From contig NC_016134.3 of the NCBI RefSeq assembly GCF_000005505.3, positions 48,264,650 through 48,328,649 of the forward strand: a stretch of 64,000 nucleotides of DNA, written 5' to 3'. Position 1 is the stretch's first letter, and every line of letters begins with the position of its first letter. This document shows, piece by piece, positions 23,427 to 36,400 of this stretch. The stretch comes from Brachypodium distachyon. Its lineage: Eukaryota > Streptophyta > Magnoliopsida > Poales > Poaceae. The translations under genes were made by a program, and so were the position numbers. Under the pieces are notes generated by a model. It was not told where the DNA came from. It saw only the letters and a program-made list of their open reading frames with translations, and ran no database searches.

Positions 23427-24227
23427 ACTGGAGTGGTAAATTAGTAAGCAGTAAGATTTTTGTGCTGGAACTTGTTGGCCTACATTCAGCACACATGGCA
23501 TGAATAAATGCCTCCATTTTTGAACTGATAAAGCTGAGGTTTTTTCTTGGATGCGGTTGGTTGGGGGTGGCAGATCTCAGATGTGACACGTCACATGCTC
23601 TTTGTTTATGAATTTCCCTTTTCTTTGTCATGAGTCTTATCCGTTTTGCTGCTGATCACGCTAGCTGCGGGGCCCCGCTTAACAGAAGGAGCAGTTAGAT
23701 TGGCCTGGAAATTGCTACAAAATCCTCCTGAAAATCGAGCTGTTCTTCAAACTGTTGGGCAGAAAGCAGTAATCAACGGTTTGCAGTGAAATTAAGATTG
23801 ATGTATGAATGCAGTATATGTGCGTTTCTTTTTCCCAGGAGAGAAAATTCGATTTTTATTTCGTTAAAAAAATAAAAAAAATAAGGCCATCATATTTTAT
23901 TCCCCACGAAAAATCGTTTTTTGCCCCCTCTAAAGAAATGGTCTTTTATTCTGTCGTTTTGGGTTCGTGCTCGCGGCTCGCCGCTTCTCCACCTCCCGTC
24001 TCCCCTCCTCCTTCCGGCCTCAGGCTCAGGTTCTTCCTCTCCTCCTCCGCCGCCGCTAGCTCGCCGGAAGGAAAGGGGACCTCCATTTGTTCAACCTCCG
24101 CAGGCAACTACAGAGGCCTGCCTGCCTCCGGTTAACCAATCATGCGGCCTTTCCCGCCACCCGCCGGGATCCACCGCCACCGCCCCACCTAGTGCCTCCG
24201 CCGCCGCCGCCCGCCTGCGCCGTCGCG
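23425..24227. other. Spacer and 5' leader between the PLC and carrier genes
   Basis: No gene recognised. The last ~250 bp before 24228 are CT/CCG-rich, as in grass 5' leaders. An in-frame extension upstream of 24228 has no ATG, so it was not used. Confidence 0.5.
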
Positions 24228-27200
24228 ATGGCGGCCGACCAGCACCCCCTCGACTCCTTCCTCGCCGCCGCCCGCGGCGCCCTCGCCCACCTCCACCTCC
24301 CCATCCACCTCCCAGGATCCGATTCCGATTCCAAGCAGCAGCAGCGGCAGCCGGACTGCCTCCTCCACCTCCACGTTGCGCTCGCCAACTTCCTCCACAA
24401 GCCCCTCCGCTCATTCTCCAGATGCTTCGGCAACGACGACCACCACAAGCCCAAGCGCGGCCGGGCCAAGCATTCGCCGCCCTTGCCGCCGCTCCGGGAC
24501 ACTGGCAAGAAGCAGCAGGAGCAGCAGCTGGAGCTTCTGCTCTGCATTGCGTTCGACGCCCTGGCGCACAACCTGCAGATGCTGGAGGGCGCCTGCAAGC
24601 AGAAAGGCGAGGAAATCGGCAGCGCCGCCCTGCGAATCGACCAGTTTCGGGTTGTCAGGAAGGTGATTGTTGGCAAGAAGGCTGACTTCGATGGGTTCCT
24701 TTCCAACCTGGGGTTCGCCAGGGTTGGGGCACCGCCAGCGAGCTTTGGCGATGACTTGCCTGCCTCGGCGCCACCAGCTGTTGGCCAGGAGGGCCCTGCG
24801 AGTGTGACTGGGGACAGAGAAGGGGCTGGCAGTGCTGGTGGTGATGGTACTACTCCACAGCCGCCGCAGAAGTTTGCCGGCCGGTTGCTCAACATCCCAT
24901 TGTCGAACGTGGAACGGCTGCGGTCGACTCTGTCCACGGTTTCGCTGACGGAGCTGATCGAGTTAGTTCCGCAGCTGGTTGGCAGATTGTCAACTTCGGT
25001 AGATAGCCATCCAGACAAGAAGAAGCTTTTCTCCGTGCAGGACTTCTTCCGGTATGCTGAATTCGAAGGTATTATAAGTTTATAACCATTATCATGTGTT
25101 TTGTCAAATAAAGAATGCCATTATCTATTATAATGGTGCCAAATGGAACAACTGTAGGATAAATCTTGCAATCTACAAAGTATGTTGATTCCTAATTATG
25201 CATATCAGTTGTCTTATTCACACAGATCGCCTTCAAATTTGCAAATTTAGGGTCTGTCCTAACCTGTAGTTCTGATCATCTGATGTGATACTCTTCTACT
25301 CCCCTTGCGTTGAAAATGTATGTAAGGCTTGTGAGTTGGTACTTGCCATTAGCAGTCAGCCTCATTAACTACTGGAGAACATGGTAGTGCCATCATATAA
25401 ATTTTTCAATTTTAATAAAAGCTGCTCAGACTATGCACCATTACCTATCAGGCACTTCTCTCCACTGGTAGTGTAACTGTTGTTAGGGTATTGTATCATC
25501 TAAAGTTAATAGATCTAGAGCTACATAGATTGGCTTGATGCCGTTATTCTGACACAAACGTTACTGAATCTTTCTTGAGATCTTAGTTCTGGAAAGGTTG
25601 ATTTGTTGATCTACTCGAAATGAATAGAGTTTTTTTTGGCATGTTACACCGCTTTACTGCGTATTTGTGTTGCTGCAGGAAAGCGATTCTTTGAGGAGTT
25701 GGACAGAGATGGTGATGGTCAAGTCACCCTGGAAGACCTTGAAGTTGCAATGAAAAATAGGCGATTGCCTAGGAGGTATGCTCGGGATTTGTTACGGCGC
25801 ACCCGAAGTAACTATTTTTCAAAATCTATTGGGTGGAAACAATTTCAATCCTTGATGGAGCAGAAGGAGGCAACAATCCTCCGGGCTTACACCACATTAT
25901 GTTTGAGCAAGTCCGGGACACTTCACAAAAATCAAATCCTTGAATCATTAAAAGGTGCAGGCCTTCCGTCCAATGAAGATAATGCTGCTGCCATGCTGCG
26001 ATATCTAAATGCAGACTCTGAAGGATCAATTTCATACAGCCACTTCCGCAGTTTCATGCTTCTACTTCCTTCAGAGCGCCTTGAAGATGATCCTCGGTAT
26101 GTCTAATATATCATCTTGAGCTATTAAATATTACATCTGAGTTAACTTGAGTGAACGTCCAACTAGAGATGGCAATAATTACCCTTTCTTGACTATCTTC
26201 TAGCAGTACTGATACTCATATTACAATTGATTCATTCTTCACTTGCAAATGCATTCAGGAACATTTGGTTTGAGGCTGCTACTCTGGTTGCAGTTCCCCC
26301 ACCTGTAGAAATATCAGCTGGAAATGTTTTGAAGTCGGCTTTAGCTGGAGGTCTTGCTAGTGCGCTTTCTACTTCTATGTTGCATCCTATTGATACAATG
26401 AAGGTATAGCAGCATGCTTCCATTTACCTTTTAGTTCAAACAAGTTTGTTCTCCAAAGCACTGATTCAGCAATATTTTCACTGGATATTTACTAAAACAG
26501 CAGGATATCTTAATGACCAAAGTTACTGAAGCCATATATAACAACATTAGGTTTGACTTTATTACATATAGTATCAAACAACATATACGTCTTGCACTCC
26601 TTGTCAGAGCATTAGTTATTACATCTTATAGTTTTACTGTATAATATGTTGGGCAGGGCACCTGCTACTGCTATATGTTACTTACCTTGTCCTGTGTTTA
26701 GGCCTACGCCGACTGCAATCTAATTATCGCTTTGGGAGATTTCTCATTCAAGTTCATGTCTTTTCTTATTATCAGACACGTGTCCAAGCTTCTACGCTCT
26801 CATTTCCAGAGCTCATTGCAAAGCTTCCACAGATTGGGCTTCGAGGACTCTATCGAGGTTCTATCCCTGCAATTCTCGGACAGTTTTCAAGGTCTGTTCT
26901 TCTTCAAAGTTCAATAAAAGCATTCTTTTGTAGACTGCATGCCTGTTCACATCATGCCATTTGCAGCCATGGTTTGAGGACAGGAATCTTTGAAGCAAGT
27001 AAGCTCATATTAGTAAGAGTGGCTCCAACACTTCCGGAGATTCAGGTACTCTTTAGTCTTTACTGTTCGTCGTGCAAACTTACCTTGGCTATAATCTGGA
27101 ATACAAAGTCTCAAGTTTTGTATGATCCACTCAGTGTCTCCTTGGCATTGAGTTTGGACCCACCTTGTCAGCCTCACATCAGAAAGTTTGAAAGTTTGCA

Positions 27201-28335
27201 GTCATAGCACAAACTCTGCCGGCCGGCCCTCTACATCTGAACAAGGATATTGGCAACATAAAGTACTCCAATAGCCATTTTGCCTTATGAGCTGCTCTTC
27301 TGCAGGTGCAATCGTTGGCTTCCTTCTGCAGCACAATCCTGGGGACTGCCGTCCGTATTCCTTGTGAGGTTCTTAAGCAACGTTTGCAGGCTGGAATATT
27401 TGACAATGTAGGGGAAGCCATTGTTGGTACCATGAAAAAAGATGGCATAAAGGGCTTCTTCCGTGGCACTGGTGCCACACTCTGTCGTGAGGTTCCATTC
27501 TATGTTGCTGGAATGTGCCTCTATGCTGAAGCTAAAAAGGTATCCCAAATTCTTACTAATTCTAAACATACACCATAGCTTCAAATTGGCATTCTTCGAT
27601 CCTTATTTTTGTAACTTATTATTGCCTACCTTGAGTGGCCTTATAAAGCTTATTATCAACTCCATAGGTTTGAATTTTTTCATGGATCTGAAAATGGTTT
27701 CAAAATGGCAAGTCGATGGAATTCTGTTCCATGCGTCTATCGATGGATGACTGACATTAATTATTTTGCGTGTTCTGTTTTCTTCAAAGATGCCAGCCGT
27801 AAGATTGATACCAGCTAGGCCATAGTTTAAGGGTTGAACTAGTAACTTCAATATATAGTCGATTCACTGGTAGTTGTCCAAAGTTGAAATGCAACTGTCT
27901 AAAATCCAGACATACCTTATTAGTTTTCCAAAACTAAATTTAATTTATCTAATAATGACCATGCCCTTTCTTTTGTAGGGGGCACAACATGTCTTGAACA
28001 GAGACTTGGAACCATGGGAAACTATAGCCGTCGGAGCATTGTCTGGAGGGCTCGCAGCAGTTGTCACCACCCCTTTCGATGTGATGAAGACCCGGATGAT
28101 GACTGCCCCTCCAGGCACACCGGTCTCCATGCAGTTGATAGTCTTTTCCATCCTCCGGAACGAGGGCCCTCTCGGGCTCTTCAAGGGCGCGATACCCCGC
28201 TTCTTCTGGATCGCGCCTCTCGGAGCAATGAACTTTGCAGGCTATGAGCTCGCCAAGAAGGCGATGATCGAAGCTGAGAGCGAGTCGACAGACCCATTAA
28301 ATGAGAAGAAAACCATGGTGGGTTCCAGAGGATGA
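24228..28335 (+). CDS. SAMTL: EF-hand mitochondrial carrier family protein, SAMTL-like
   Basis: Seven exons: 24228-25068, 25679-26096, 26259-26403, 26776-26891, 26967-27045, 27306-27539 and 27979-28335, giving 729 residues. The long N-terminal ~280 residues have no recognised fold and include Gln- and Pro/Ala-rich stretches. Exon 2 has an EF-hand loop (DRDGDGQVTLED) and a second, degenerate loop (NADSEGSISYSH). The C-terminal ~300 residues are a three-repeat mitochondrial carrier with the signatures HPIDTMKTR, IPCEVLKQR and TPFDVMKTR. This architecture and the MTAPPGTP-type third repeat match the plant S-adenosylmethionine-transporter-like group (Arabidopsis At2g35800, SAMTL). The substrate and the organelle (plastid or mitochondrion) are inferred from that resemblance. 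The ATG chosen has context cgcgATGGCG. Confidence 0.85.
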
Positions 28336-28923
28336 ACTGGCTTGGCTGGTTACCTCTATTTTGTAAAAACAGAAAACTGGAGCCATGCAACGGAAGTTTT
28401 TATGCCCTTGTTGCAAAGAAACAGGACAGATTTTCCACACGGCCTTCTTTCCAAATGTTAGGTTCTTGTAACCTTTCCCCTCTCGAGGAAAACATTTTGA
28501 TTTTACATCTTCATAGGCCTTCACACCACTGTATGTATAGTAGATGGCAGGAACTACATGTGTACACATGCTGCTCTTTCTTCCTGCTGAGCTTACTTTC
28601 ATCTGTTACTTATCAAGCAATCCATGCTCCTTTCTTGTGTTTGCCCTCAGGCATGACTAATCAGTTGTGGGTTCTTTTTTGTTTGAGAATTAAGATTTAG
28701 TGGCGAGCAAATAAAATATCAGAGCTATGTTCTGAGAAGTATGGCATGCTATCCAGAGAAGATCATTGAGCAAAAACAAAACACAGCTAATTAATATCAG
28801 AGCCAGAACATAGGCCATGAACTAAACCTAGTGAAATATTGCACGGTAGGATATCCAGCTTAGATAATAGCAGTATCAGTTATACTCCGAACTAAGTTGA
28901 TAGAGAATTTTCGGTCCAATGGA

Positions 28924-31621
28924 CTAGTTATTGTAGTTGTAGAAAATTCTTGGCGCTCCACCGCGACGATGGCGGCCGGGATTGTTGTTGTAGCCATAGT
29001 GAACTTGGGCGCCTCCACCACCATGATGACGACCGTGATCCTGGTTTGCTGGGTAGTAATCATCATCATCATCCTCATCCTCATCGTAGTCGTCGTCGTC
29101 GTCGTCGTCGTCCTCGTCGCTGTCATCATGGATAATGTTGCCTTCATCCCACAGCGGGCAGGAGCAGGTTGCTTTCTTCTCCTTCCATTCTTTCCCACAG
29201 GTGTAGCAGAATTCGTAGCCACACCTGCAGGAATTAAGCAAGAACAAGATGCATGTAAATGTTAAAGAGGAAACAAGTCTGGGGCAGTGAGCAATTAGGC
29301 ATGAAACGCATTCAAAGAGGAGCAGACTGGCATGGAAATTTGTAATCATAAATTCTTTAGAGTATGATTAGTAAAGAAAGATGAAAATGGCACAATCAGA
29401 GGTAGATACTCACACACAAGTCATATGGTAGCAACCCTCCGCGAGTTCAATCATGTGCTTGCATTTGATACACTGGCGCCACAGCTGCTGCCGGGCAAGG
29501 TTCTGTAACTTTGCGTCTTCTGGACGAGCATGAGGGTACCTTCTCTTGTAGTCGTAGCAACTCATTCTGTCATGCCATGGGACCTTGCAGCTGATGCAGA
29601 ATGAGCCTCTGCATTTGACACAGTTCCTCAATGTGGCAGCATCAGCAATGGTGTACTTTGAGGAAGATTCTTGCATTGGGCGTATCACTTCACTCAAGGA
29701 CATTAACGCTGAGCACTTGGGATATGGACAATAGATCTTTTGAGTAGGAGGGATCTGCGCTTCCCTGATGCGCTGCACCATGATATCTAACAGTCGGGGC
29801 GATAGGAATATCTTTGAGCCCTCCACAGATAGCTTTGTAGTGCAACCATCCTGTGGGCAAGCTGGGAGCGTTCCGTCGAGCAGCTTAACTTTCACATGCT
29901 CCTTCATGCAGGAGAAGCAAAAGCGATGCCCACAACCTTCGACTGCATGAATTTTAGTGACATCAGTGTCTTCCAAGCATATGGTGCATGTCTCCCTTTT
30001 CTCCTTGCTAGCATCCATGGCAGCAGCTTTGGCAACCTGGGAATCTATTGAATCTCTTGCTAATTTCATCACGTAGTCAAGTTGGTTTCGTTGAACAAGT
30101 GAGATTTGGCATCGCTGAAATTTCTTTCGTAGTGACGCAGCCTGATTTAACACATCTATAACCTTCTTTTGTGTCGGATGCCAATATCCAAGTAACTGCA
30201 CTCCAAATATTAGGAAATGAGAGTGAGAGTCTAGTAGTGTATATTTTCCATGCATGTACAATACTCATAATAAGAACAGTTCTAAAAAATCTGACTACTT
30301 GACCATTCAATTTACATGTACACCTTCGCCCAAAACGAATATATATATATGAAGTTATGCAAACCAAGATCATCTAAACAAGTATGCAAAACGTGAAATG
30401 ACAGATACTTCTATCATGGAGTGAAAACCAAGACTAGCAACGAATTAGATGTGAAACTGATACACCAGCTTTTAAGGCACCATTTCTGGTGAACAAACAG
30501 TGAAATTTAGATCATAAGCAGTTGTCACTGAAGTAGTGAACTATACAGCAAGATGTATGTCTGTACATGAAATTCTGAATGATATTTGCTAAAGCCCCTG
30601 TCACTCCTCTGAAGCAAACTTTTCCATTGATCATGAACTCAAAAGAGGCCGGCTCTATTCTCATCTCCTCTAATATGGGATTTCTCATCACTCGCTCTAT
30701 ATCGAACACCCTCTGGAACTACCGAGTACCCTAAGCATGATGAAAATGCAACACTAAATATATACTGTGTCGTGCATCACATTTTTGGCAAGAAGATTCT
30801 CTGTCGACGCTAATATATTCTGTGTGTTGTTCATCAGGCCCTTCGAGTAAGCATCTACTGTACTACTTATGTACTAATTAACAGTGGTAAAAAAACAGAT
30901 CACAGATGCAAACATTTGGAATTTGTATGATCGAATTCGAAGGCATACATACATGATTGCTGAGCGACCTGTAATCGGTGACAATCTTGACGCTCTGGAT
31001 CCCCAGCCCGAGCGCGGCGTGGAGGCCTTCGTTGAGCGCCATGACCTCAAGCGTCATGCGGCCGCCGACGAACGCTTGCACGGGCTTCTGCACCCTGAGC
31101 ACCACCTCCCCCTGTGGCCCGCAGATGGCGACGGCGAGCGCGGCGACGCCGGGGTCCCGGTCCCGCGGCGCCACGACCTCCTTGCTGGACATGCCCTTGA
31201 AGAAGACCCGGAAGAGGGGGCCGGCGGCGGCGGAGGATTCGAGGGGCCGCTCGATGTTGTCGCCGTCGTCGGCCCACCGGTCCTCCGGGACGGCGGCGAG
31301 CTCGCGCGCGAAGACGGCGTCGTGGGCCGCCACGCGGACGGAGGCGGCGGCCCGCGCGTGGTAGGCGCGGCAGGCCTTGGCGTAGCGGTGGTCCTCCTCG
31401 GCGCGCCTGAGGTCCGCGGCGTGGAGGGCTAGCGCGTACGCCGCGTCCGAGTCCAATGGCCCGGGTCGAGACGACGACGACGACGTAGAAGAGGAGGCGA
31501 TTGCAGGGGTTTTGGAAGAGGAGGGGTTACGGGTGTCGAGGCGGAGAGATGCTTGGAGGGCCTCGGCGAGCTGGAGGCGGAAGGCGAGGTCGAGGTCGTC
31601 GTCAGCGGCGGCGGAGGCCAT
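28924..31621 (-). CDS. RING-between-RING (RBR) E3 ubiquitin ligase with RNase-H-like domain
   Basis: Three coding exons: 31621-30953, 30195-29414 and 29224-28924, giving 583 residues. Residues ~150-225 (VAALAVAICGPQGEVVLRV, TLEVMALNEGLHAALGLG, VKIVTDYRSL) form the RNase-H-like (RVT_3) domain found in one plant RBR subgroup. RING1 starts near residue 293 (CTICLEDTDV, CGHRFCFSCMKEHV). The IBR follows (CPYPKCSALMSL, CVKCRGSFCISCKVPWH). RING2 is CIKCKHMIELAEGCYHMTC with CGYEFCYTC, and Cys478 in the EGC motif is the expected catalytic cysteine. The tail is strongly acidic (a run of Asp) then Gly/His/Asn-rich. The second junction uses a canonical GTGAGT donor and creates MTCVCGYEF. RBR ligases accept ubiquitin on RING2 before transfer; the substrate is unknown. 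It converges on the carrier gene and is divergent from the 33.4 kb gene. Confidence 0.92.
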
Positions 31622-31800
31622 GATCGGCGGCGCAGACGAGGGGATTTGGGAACCGAACTGGAACACTTTGCGTGACTGGTCTTATTAAATTCTAAAACTA
31701 ATATTAACGGGTTGATTTCAAATTTCTTCGTCTTTTGTCCAATTCAATTGCGGGGTTTTTTTACAAAATAAAATACATTTTGATGTTTGATATTTTTTTT

Positions 31801-32302
31801 AGTAAAATACACCACTAGTCCATGAACTCGGCAAAAAAGAACACTTTAGTTCACGAATTCGGAAAACGCACACTTAAACTTCTAAACTGAGACTACTGTG
31901 TCACTTTAGTCAAAAAATGGTTCGGCGAGGTTTAAACACACCACGTAGCTGCCACGTCAGCTTCGGTTAGGACCGGACTGCTACTCGATTTTCTCAGATT
32001 TCTTTTTGCAAAATCACCGTGCCCGAGCCGCCCCGTGAGAGGCAAGGCGGCCGCGCCCAGACGAGGATCCTAGGGCCCTGAGAACCATGCCGTTGCAAAA
32101 AAAACCTAAGAAAATCGAGTAGCAGCCCGCGGTCTTTGCCGAATCCGATGTGGCGGCCACGTGACGTGTTTAAGCCTCACCGAACCGTTTTTGGACTAAA
32201 GTGACACAGTAGCCCCAGTTTAGGATTTAAATGTGTGTTTTCCGAATTCGTGGACTGAATATCCATTTTTGCCGAGTTCATGAACTGGTGCTGTATTTTA
32301 CT
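31801..32302. mobile_element. Foldback/MITE-type element with ~200-bp inverted repeats
   Basis: The arms 31801-32009 and 32103-32302 are inverted repeats along most of their length. Left-arm landmarks are agtaaaatac at the outer end, ccatgaactcggc, cacgaattcggaaaac, gtcactttag and gctactcgattttc; each recurs in complement in the right arm in the mirrored order. The centre is GC-rich. No coding capacity is present. A flanking T/A-rich tract hides any target-site duplication, so the superfamily is uncertain. A related fragment may lie near 32960-33000 (taaaatacacgactagtac). Confidence 0.85.
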
Positions 32303-33411
32303 ATTTATTTTTCCTTGAATCTAATGTTCAATAGAGAAAACCCGTGCAACCCCCTCAAGCCGTGGGATCAAAGGCACACACACTCATGCCTAAGCGATCG
32401 GACGGCGTCGGAGCGATAGATGCCTGCCCGGCCGCGCACTAGTATCGTTTTTTTGTTGGTAGCAACAAACTACATGGTGGTTGTCGAATAAAGGTTGATT
32501 TGTGATTTATTTTTTATAGTGTCAGCAGCATATGGAGAAAGTTCGAAAGACAAAGTCACCATACCATGGTATGTCACACTCGCTCATGAAGCACCTTCAT
32601 ATAAAGAAGCAGCATAATAGGGATACATGCCGAGAAGAGCAAACATGAAAAGTGAGGAATAATAAGCTGAACCATCTCAAAGATGACACTGTGGCACGAA
32701 GAAAAGAAGAAATGACAAAATGGAAGAGCTGGAAAGATCCCAGGACAATATTGAATAGATAACTTTTTTGTTAGACAATTATGCATCGAGAGGGAGTGTT
32801 ATTGTTAGACATGATAACTACGAAATATTTAATCCATTTCGGTATTGCATAAAATTTGTTCCACTATGAAATTCAATATAACAATTATAGATTACTATGA
32901 TACTTTTTTCTATATAGTTGAGACATGAACAAAAAATGTACGCGTTAATATTTTCTAAAAAAATAAAATACACGACTAGTACTTAAAGTTGGAGCGAACG
33001 GACACTTGTGACCAAATATATGTGTGTTTCTTCCTCATTTCGTTTCTCAAATGGACCAAAGCGGCCCTAGATTCACATTTGTTGGGAGGCCCAAATTAAG
33101 CTCGTTGTCTTGGTGGGTTCGGCCTCTGAGTCTGCGCGCCCGGCCCGTTCGTTCCCCCGCAATCAAATCGGCTCAAATCTAAATCTCCCACCTCTCTCAC
33201 TACCGGCGACCGGCGGTGGCCGAGGCCGACGGAGGGCATCTACGAGGTCAACCAGCTGCGGCGCGGAGCGGAGATCCGCACGCAGGCGCTCAAGTCCTCT
33301 CCCAGAGGAGGAAGAAACATATTCAGTTCCTCGTCCCCCGTTCCCCCTTCTCCGCCGCCGCCGCAGCCTCCCGGGACGGCTTCATTTCCGGCGGGATCAA
33401 CGCACGCGCGC
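32303..33411. other. Intergenic and 5' leader, no gene recognised
   Basis: AT-rich to about 33050, with a possible relic of the foldback family near 32960. It then becomes GC-rich leader sequence of the next gene. The open frames here show no domain. Confidence 0.45.
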
Positions 33412-36400
33412 ATGGCTTCTCCGCGCCACATCCCCGACGCCGCCGGATCCGGTGAGACCCCTTCTCCCTCTCTCTGCCGGCACGGGCGCGCGCGATTTCA
33501 TTTCAAATTTGACGGGCGGGCGGTTGGAGCCCTAGATGTTCTGTGCCTGCCAATTTTTTAGCGCGGCGGCGAGATTTTCATCTCTAGAATTTCGCGCAAC
33601 GCTGCTGTGTTGTGCTGGTCCATCCCTGCGGCTTTAGTCTACAGATTCTGTGAGGAATCCGTGGGTAGGAAGTAATTCTAGGTTTCTGATTTAGTATAGA
33701 TTCTCCACCACTACCCATGGAAACTTGCGACAAAGAGAACATCTGCCATGACCAAGAGAACAGCACGCTGCGCGCGGAGGGGACTGTCTCTACAAAGAGG
33801 AAGAAGAAGCTTGGGGGTTTCAACCTCAGGAAGAGCATAGCATGGAACCCTGCTTTCTTCACCGAAGAAGGTGCCGTAACTCTTGCCCAGCTCTCCCATG
33901 CTAGATCTGCCTGGGGCTAAACTGATTTTGGTGGAATTCGCAGGTGTTTTGGACAACACGGAGCTCTCTGTGCTCAGCGGCTCCCAAATGAAGCCAAGCA
34001 GGAGCCCTGGCCCAGGGGTCGGTGGTGCTACTGCTTCCCCATTCTGTAGGTTTGGGAGATCCGGCAGTGCATCCGTGCTGAAGGAAGTCGCTGAGGACTC
34101 CCGTGGCAAATTGTTTGTCAAGTATCGGACTGCCGAGAACAAGGGAAGGAAATTGTTTTCTCCTGCAAAAACTTCTGACTCGGATGAGCTTGCGGTCAGT
34201 TCATCAGTGAAGACTCAGTGCATTGTTTACCTATGGTAGTGGCAAACGCTAATAATCGTGCAATACAATTGCTCTTTTCTGGCCAATTGCAGGGAACACA
34301 GGATAAAAGGTCTGCTCGAAGCATCCAAAAGTGCATACCACGGTCACCAGCTGGATATGCATATCCTTTGTCAAGTTTTGAGTTAATTGGACAACTCATA
34401 GTTTTTCTTAACAGCAGTAGGGTTAAGTTGTTGCCAATACTACAGTTCTAAGTTTAAGTGTTGATAACTATAAGTGCTGTTACCCTTAACTTGTTTATAC
34501 AACGAAGAAGGTGCCAAACTTAAGTGCTACAGCTCAGATGTTAAGAACACCGAAAAAGTCCCAACCTTCTATTCCCGTGGTCCCAACAAGTGCCTCATCG
34601 TCGAGAAACGTATCTAAACTAAGCAAGATGTTACCTCCAGGTATTCTTATATTTACCTGGCTTTTTAAAGAAGACAGATCTTGGAACATTTTCTTTTACT
34701 TGACCTCCCAGATTTCCCAATGGCATTTGCTTGTCATTTAGCTTACCTATTTGCACTCTTGTATGCTACTACCAACTGTCTAATTCATTGCACTGCTATT
34801 TTCAGTTAAAACTGAGCGCAGACCTAGAGTGGACGGACTGCAGCTTAAATCGAAGATCAAGCCTACATCTTCAACTAAATCTTTTGGACCAAACATAGAG
34901 AAGGATGTGGTGAGTGGTAGAACTAATTACCATTTTAACATGGGAGAATCACTGATATTTCAGGCAATTTTAGTTGTATCACCGAGCCTGATAAAAACAA
35001 AGATCTAAAGCCCTGAAAATTGGGGATATTTAAATCTGAATTTTTACACTGAGATTTGAGATTTTCATATCTTGTTTTATGAAGCTCTTGACCATATCTA
35101 ATTTGTTATACAAAAGGGCAACGGTTTTTCTTCTGAGTAACGATAAGGTTAATTTAGTCAGTTTGGAGAAAAATAACAGTTGAGAATGGCATGTAGGCTG
35201 TAGCGTCCTGCTGTCCTCTCAGCACAAGAAAAGACATTTTTAAATCTTAATTGTACCTAAAAAAACAAGATTTCTTGCGGACCCTTTAGTAATTGAAGTG
35301 TTGTTACATATAATATGGTCTGAACCACCATTTGGAAAATCTACCTGCTTTTTTTAGCAGTAATCAGAACATATTATTTCTTGTGCAGGTGCCTGCTGTT
35401 ACCGCCATCCATGAAGAAGCCAGTGGTTCTAGGAAATGTGAAAGTTTTTCAACATATTCACAAAATAAGCCATCCAGTTCGGCTGGTGTCCCCACGTCAA
35501 CTTTTGCTAAGCCATCAGCACTACGCATGCCTTCACCTTCAGTCGGTTTTTTCGCTCAGGTAGCCTGTTACACTCTTCCATACCTAGTTGTGTGTGATGG
35601 TTTTATATTTTTCATTTTTTCTAATGGTGACAAAAGCTTTGTGTTGCCATAGATAAAGAAGCAAACAGAGTTAGAACATAATTACAAGCCAAACAAAGCC
35701 TGCTAACAAACACGAGCGAAATAGAAATTAAAGCACACCCAGAACTTGTGCTGGGTGCTTAACAGCCAAAAATAAAGATCCAGGTTGCGCCTCTCCTTGA
35801 GCTTTGCAAACAGGACCAGAGGCAATGGCATGATAGACCTATTATTGAAACATGCCATTGCTCTCCACCATATCTCCCAACAAAACTTTATATTGTTAGA
35901 ATACATCTTCTGTTCATCGTGGTCTGATGCACGTGGTGTTGTTTCTTATCTTCACTGTGGTTGTGAAGTTCTTGCTAGCATATGACCAAGCTTTCAGTTA
36001 GTTCCCTGCAGATGTATGAAAGATAATGGTGCTGATATTGTGATTTGTATGGAAGGTATTTTGTGAGAACATACATCTGGAGAGTATTGGCAATTAATTG
36101 TTTTAGGTTATAGAGTACCTTGTAATGTATAATTGCATATGTAGCACAAGGATGGTATGAGAATTGCTGGAAACAAGGGATGACATCCTACATACACTAC
36201 TAAATAGATGAACTAAGGGATCTCATTAATTTTGTCATAGGAAGAACTAAATAGATGTCTGAGCTGGTACAAGTTCTTGTTTCTCTTCTTAAAGTAATTT
36301 AGCTTCCAACTTGATGTTGGCTTCCTTTGTCATTTGATTCTTATTTTCTTGAGATTTCTCTTGTCAAAACTTTCTTGCCTCACTGTTATTTTTTCAGGGA

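Noticed and set aside
24087..24227. In-frame N-terminal extension of the carrier protein
   Set aside because: The upstream frame begins at TTG, not ATG; the ATG at 24228 has a good context.
31622..31666. In-frame extension of the RBR ligase upstream of 31621
   Set aside because: It starts at GTG and has no ATG; the first ATG is at 31621.
35700..35910. Minus-strand frame in an intron of the unknown gene with KERRN-like residues suggestive of a LINE C-terminus
   Set aside because: The resemblance is short and without the zf-RVT cysteines; too weak to call.
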